From NCBI GenBank assembly GCA_963535465.1, contig CAUSWF010000019.1:1-8442 (forward strand): 8,442 bases of DNA. Direction: 5' to 3'. Shown in pieces: positions 6,694-8,442 of this stretch. Source of the stretch: CAUSWF01 sp963535465 (lineage in GTDB: Bacteria; Bacillota_I; Bacilli_A; RF39; UBA660). Made by a program: the position numbers and the translations under genes. Positions within the stretch are counted from its first letter, which is position 1, and each line of letters begins with the position of its first letter. The notes under the pieces were generated by a model that worked only from the letters and a program-made list of their open reading frames with translations, did no database searches and was not told the DNA's origin.

Positions 6694-6702
6694 TGTTATA
6701 AT
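6694..6702 (+). promoter_or_regulatory. Extended -10 promoter (TGT-TATAAT) for the paralogue at 6723
   Basis: TATAAT at 6697-6702 is preceded by TG at 6694-6695. No good -35 hexamer is seen; the region holds an AT palindrome (ATTTAAA 6674-6680 and TTTAAAT 6682-6688). A TTTTAAAT element at 6681-6688, eight bases before the -10, matches the one at 129-136 upstream of the other surface protein (nine bases before its -10). The promoters of the two paralogues are therefore homologous. Confidence 0.75.
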
Positions 6703-6711
6703 AGTAATAAT

Positions 6712-6716
6712 AGGAG
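6712..6716 (+). promoter_or_regulatory. Ribosome binding site AGGAG for the paralogue at 6723
   Basis: AGGAG lies six bases before ATG 6723, a normal spacing. It supports this start for the partial gene. Confidence 0.8.
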
Positions 6717-6722
6717 AGTTGT

Positions 6723-8442
6723 ATGAAAAAATATATTAAATATTTAGTTGTTTTGTTATTCTTAATTATTGCTTTATTTTATAGTAGTGGTAATAAAAAA
6801 ATAAGTGTTTTTAATAAGAAATATAATAGGGTTAGTGGAACTACAGAGTATCATGATTTTTCTGATACTAATGCGATTGATAAAGATTATTCTTATTCAA
6901 ATATCTTTTTTACTAAAGATACTACATTTGAAGTGCTAAAAGCACCAGGTACTATTGAATATGAAATTGTAGGTAATTATAGAATATTTAAGAAACTTAC
7001 TATGACTAAGGAAAATGAAGAAATTAAAGTGTTAATTAAGAACTGTGGATATGATAAGAATAATAAACCAATAGATGTTGTTATTACTCTTAAAAATTTA
7101 GATACTTGGAGTAGTGATTCTAAAGCTATGCTTGAGATAATACCTATGGCTGTATTTAATAATCAAATGAATCCTGGTACTTCATATTATGACAAACAAT
7201 TTAGTAAGGCTCAGATAGGTATGCCTATATCATTTGCTACTTATGCAGATGATGCTGAAGTAGATGTTTCAATTAATTACTATTATTCAAATACTTATAA
7301 TAAAGATAATGATAAAGGTGTGCCTTTAAATATTACTAAAGTAAATGGCTTATATTATGATATAGATGGTACTGCTAGTAATATGGGACATATAGCAGAT
7401 GGTAGAGAAGGATTTAAACCTACTACTGGAGTTTCTAATATTTATTATAATAAAAATAAAAAGCCTACTGTAGATGGTAGATTAGCAACATTACAAGAAA
7501 GAGATAATGGTGTCTATATAGATAGAAATCCATTTAATTTAAGAGTTGAAGCAGTTTTTTATCAAACAGCAGCATATGTTACTACAGATGATATAAAAGA
7601 TTCAACATATACATTTAAATATTCTGGAGCTGGAGCTGGTATTATATATACTTTTGCATCACCTTATAAGTATGATTCAAAGAATCCTGTTAAGAAGAGT
7701 GACACTAATAATATATATGGAGCTAGTGGTAGTTCTATTACATATAATATAGATTTCGTTGTACCTAATAATTATATGACATCACAATTTAATTTTTCTG
7801 AAGTTCATTCTAATATAGTTAGTGGAAAAATAACTGCCTTTGAATTTTCTGATACAGTAACAGGTAGTTTAACTGTCAATCAAGTAGAAGTATTTGATAC
7901 TGAAGGGACAAATGTAAGTAGTAAGTTCCAAATTACTAAGGAAAATATAGGTGGTAATACTAAAGTAATTGCTAAAGTGGTGGATACTGCATTATTTAAT
8001 GAGCCTAAGTTTTATAATGGTAAATATGAGTTAAGAATTAAGACTAGACTTATGTCAAATGTTAATTTTCCTGAACTTGCTAATACTGCTGATGTTAAGA
8101 TTTGTGATAGTACAGGTTGTGTAGTTAAAACAAGTAATACAGAAAGGACACCAATATATTATCAAGCAATTAAGAAATTTATAAATGTAGATACCAATCA
8201 AGAAATAATACTAAGTAGAACGCAACCGTTAAATTCTGGTACAGTTATAAATGATGATTGGTATAAAGAATTTGTAAAAACAGATCCTATTCCACAAGAA
8301 TATGAATTTGTAAGATATGAAAGTGATTTTACGGGGGAAACATTAAATTCAAATATAAATGTAGTATATTATTATAGATTAAAGAAGTATACTGTTACAG
8401 TTAAATATTATTTAGAAAATACAACTGATTCAGTAATGGATG
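6723..8442 (+). CDS. Second surface-protein paralogue (partial, 3' end outside window)
   Basis: An open frame runs from ATG 6723 to the window end: 573 codons plus one base, no stop. The product is homologous to the 174-3185 protein throughout. It shares the MKKYIKYLV signal peptide, the motifs SGTTEY, YSYSN, TTFEVLK, LIKNCGY, YNKNKKPT and FYQTAAYVTT, and a head of the same length. Its only visible cysteines are C108, C461 and C466, the same residue numbers as in the paralogue. The head is clearly diverged. The first stalk module (about 480-555) is also different and a few residues longer. From Y549 (base 8367) the DNA becomes almost identical to the paralogue, entering the second MucBP-like module as the window ends. 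By analogy the missing part should hold the rest of the stalk and the anchor. It has its own promoter and ribosome binding site behind the nifJ terminator. Surface location is likely; the ligand is unknown. Confidence 0.85.
   Translation, partial: MKKYIKYLVVLLFLIIALFYSSGNKKISVFNKKYNRVSGTTEYHDFSDTNAIDKDYSYSNIFFTKDTTFEVLKAPGTIEYEIVGNYRIFKKLTMTKENEEIKVLIKNCGYDKNNKPIDVVITLKNLDTWSSDSKAMLEIIPMAVFNNQMNPGTSYYDKQFSKAQIGMPISFATYADDAEVDVSINYYYSNTYNKDNDKGVPLNITKVNGLYYDIDGTASNMGHIADGREGFKPTTGVSNIYYNKNKKPTVDGRLATLQERDNGVYIDRNPFNLRVEAVFYQTAAYVTTDDIKDSTYTFKYSGAGAGIIYTFASPYKYDSKNPVKKSDTNNIYGASGSSITYNIDFVVPNNYMTSQFNFSEVHSNIVSGKITAFEFSDTVTGSLTVNQVEVFDTEGTNVSSKFQITKENIGGNTKVIAKVVDTALFNEPKFYNGKYELRIKTRLMSNVNFPELANTADVKICDSTGCVVKTSNTERTPIYYQAIKKFINVDTNQEIILSRTQPLNSGTVINDDWYKEFVKTDPIPQEYEFVRYESDFTGETLNSNINVVYYYRLKKYTVTVKYYLENTTDSVMD
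8367..8442 (+). repeat. Start of the near-identical 3' module (copy in the downstream paralogue)
   Basis: Partner of the repeat at 1800-1875, in direct orientation and 6567 bases downstream. The last 55 bases (8388-8442) are identical to 1821-1875. Confidence 0.9.

Noticed and set aside
174..8442. Mycoplasma-type code (TGA as Trp)
   Set aside because: All three genes encode Trp by TGG and need no TGA read-through.
1..8442. CRISPR array, tRNA, rRNA, riboswitch or minus-strand genes
   Set aside because: No regularly spaced short repeats, no cloverleaf or conserved rRNA words, leaders far too short for riboswitches, and no minus-strand frame with a ribosome binding site that would make sense against the three + strand genes.

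Overview
The window is very AT-rich (roughly a quarter G+C by eye). It uses the standard code: Trp is TGG and no reading frame needs TGA read through. Everything readable is on the + strand. A single-chain pyruvate:ferredoxin oxidoreductase, Sec-exported wall or membrane-anchored repeat proteins, strong Shine-Dalgarno sites and TGTTATAAT promoters suggest an anaerobic, fermentative low-GC Bacillota. The style resembles uncultured gut Bacilli (RF39/Erysipelotrichia-like), but that placement is an inference from style, not from a marker gene.

Layout: (1) 1-64 is the last 20 codons and stop of a surface protein whose start lies outside the window. (2) 174-3185 is a complete 1003-residue surface protein. 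It has a signal peptide, an N-terminal head of unknown fold with three cysteines, three MucBP-like modules, a DUF11-like module, a fourth MucBP-like module, a terminal module, an NPETS motif, a membrane segment and a basic tail. (3) 3236-6661 is nifJ (PFOR, 1141 residues) with all expected cluster cysteines and thiamine-diphosphate motifs. (4) 6723-8442 is a paralogue of the 174-3185 protein, cut by the window end. The gaps are only 109, 50 and 61 bases. Each holds an intrinsic terminator that begins in or overlaps the stop codon, then an extended -10 promoter TGTTATAAT with a very short leader, then a ribosome binding site. The genes therefore look like separate transcription units packed tightly, not one operon.

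The most interesting structure is the mosaic surface-protein family. The heads of the two readable paralogues are clearly homologous but diverged. From codon 543 of the complete gene onward (base 1800), the DNA of the second paralogue becomes almost identical (75 of 76 bases before the window stops). At the other end, the upstream gene's last 64 bases plus the start of its terminator match the complete gene over 73 consecutive bases. The shared 3' module also has its own codon style: every leucine I counted is TTA, whereas the heads mix TTA, CTT, TTG, CTA and CTG. This fits an adhesin family with variable heads on one shared stalk and anchor kept uniform by gene conversion, with the housekeeping gene nifJ lying between direct repeats. 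Both window ends fall inside this repeat, so an assembly break or artefact is a live alternative for the terminal sequence.

I see no RNA genes, CRISPR arrays, transposases, att sites or riboswitches. No stretch over 300 bases lacks a gene.
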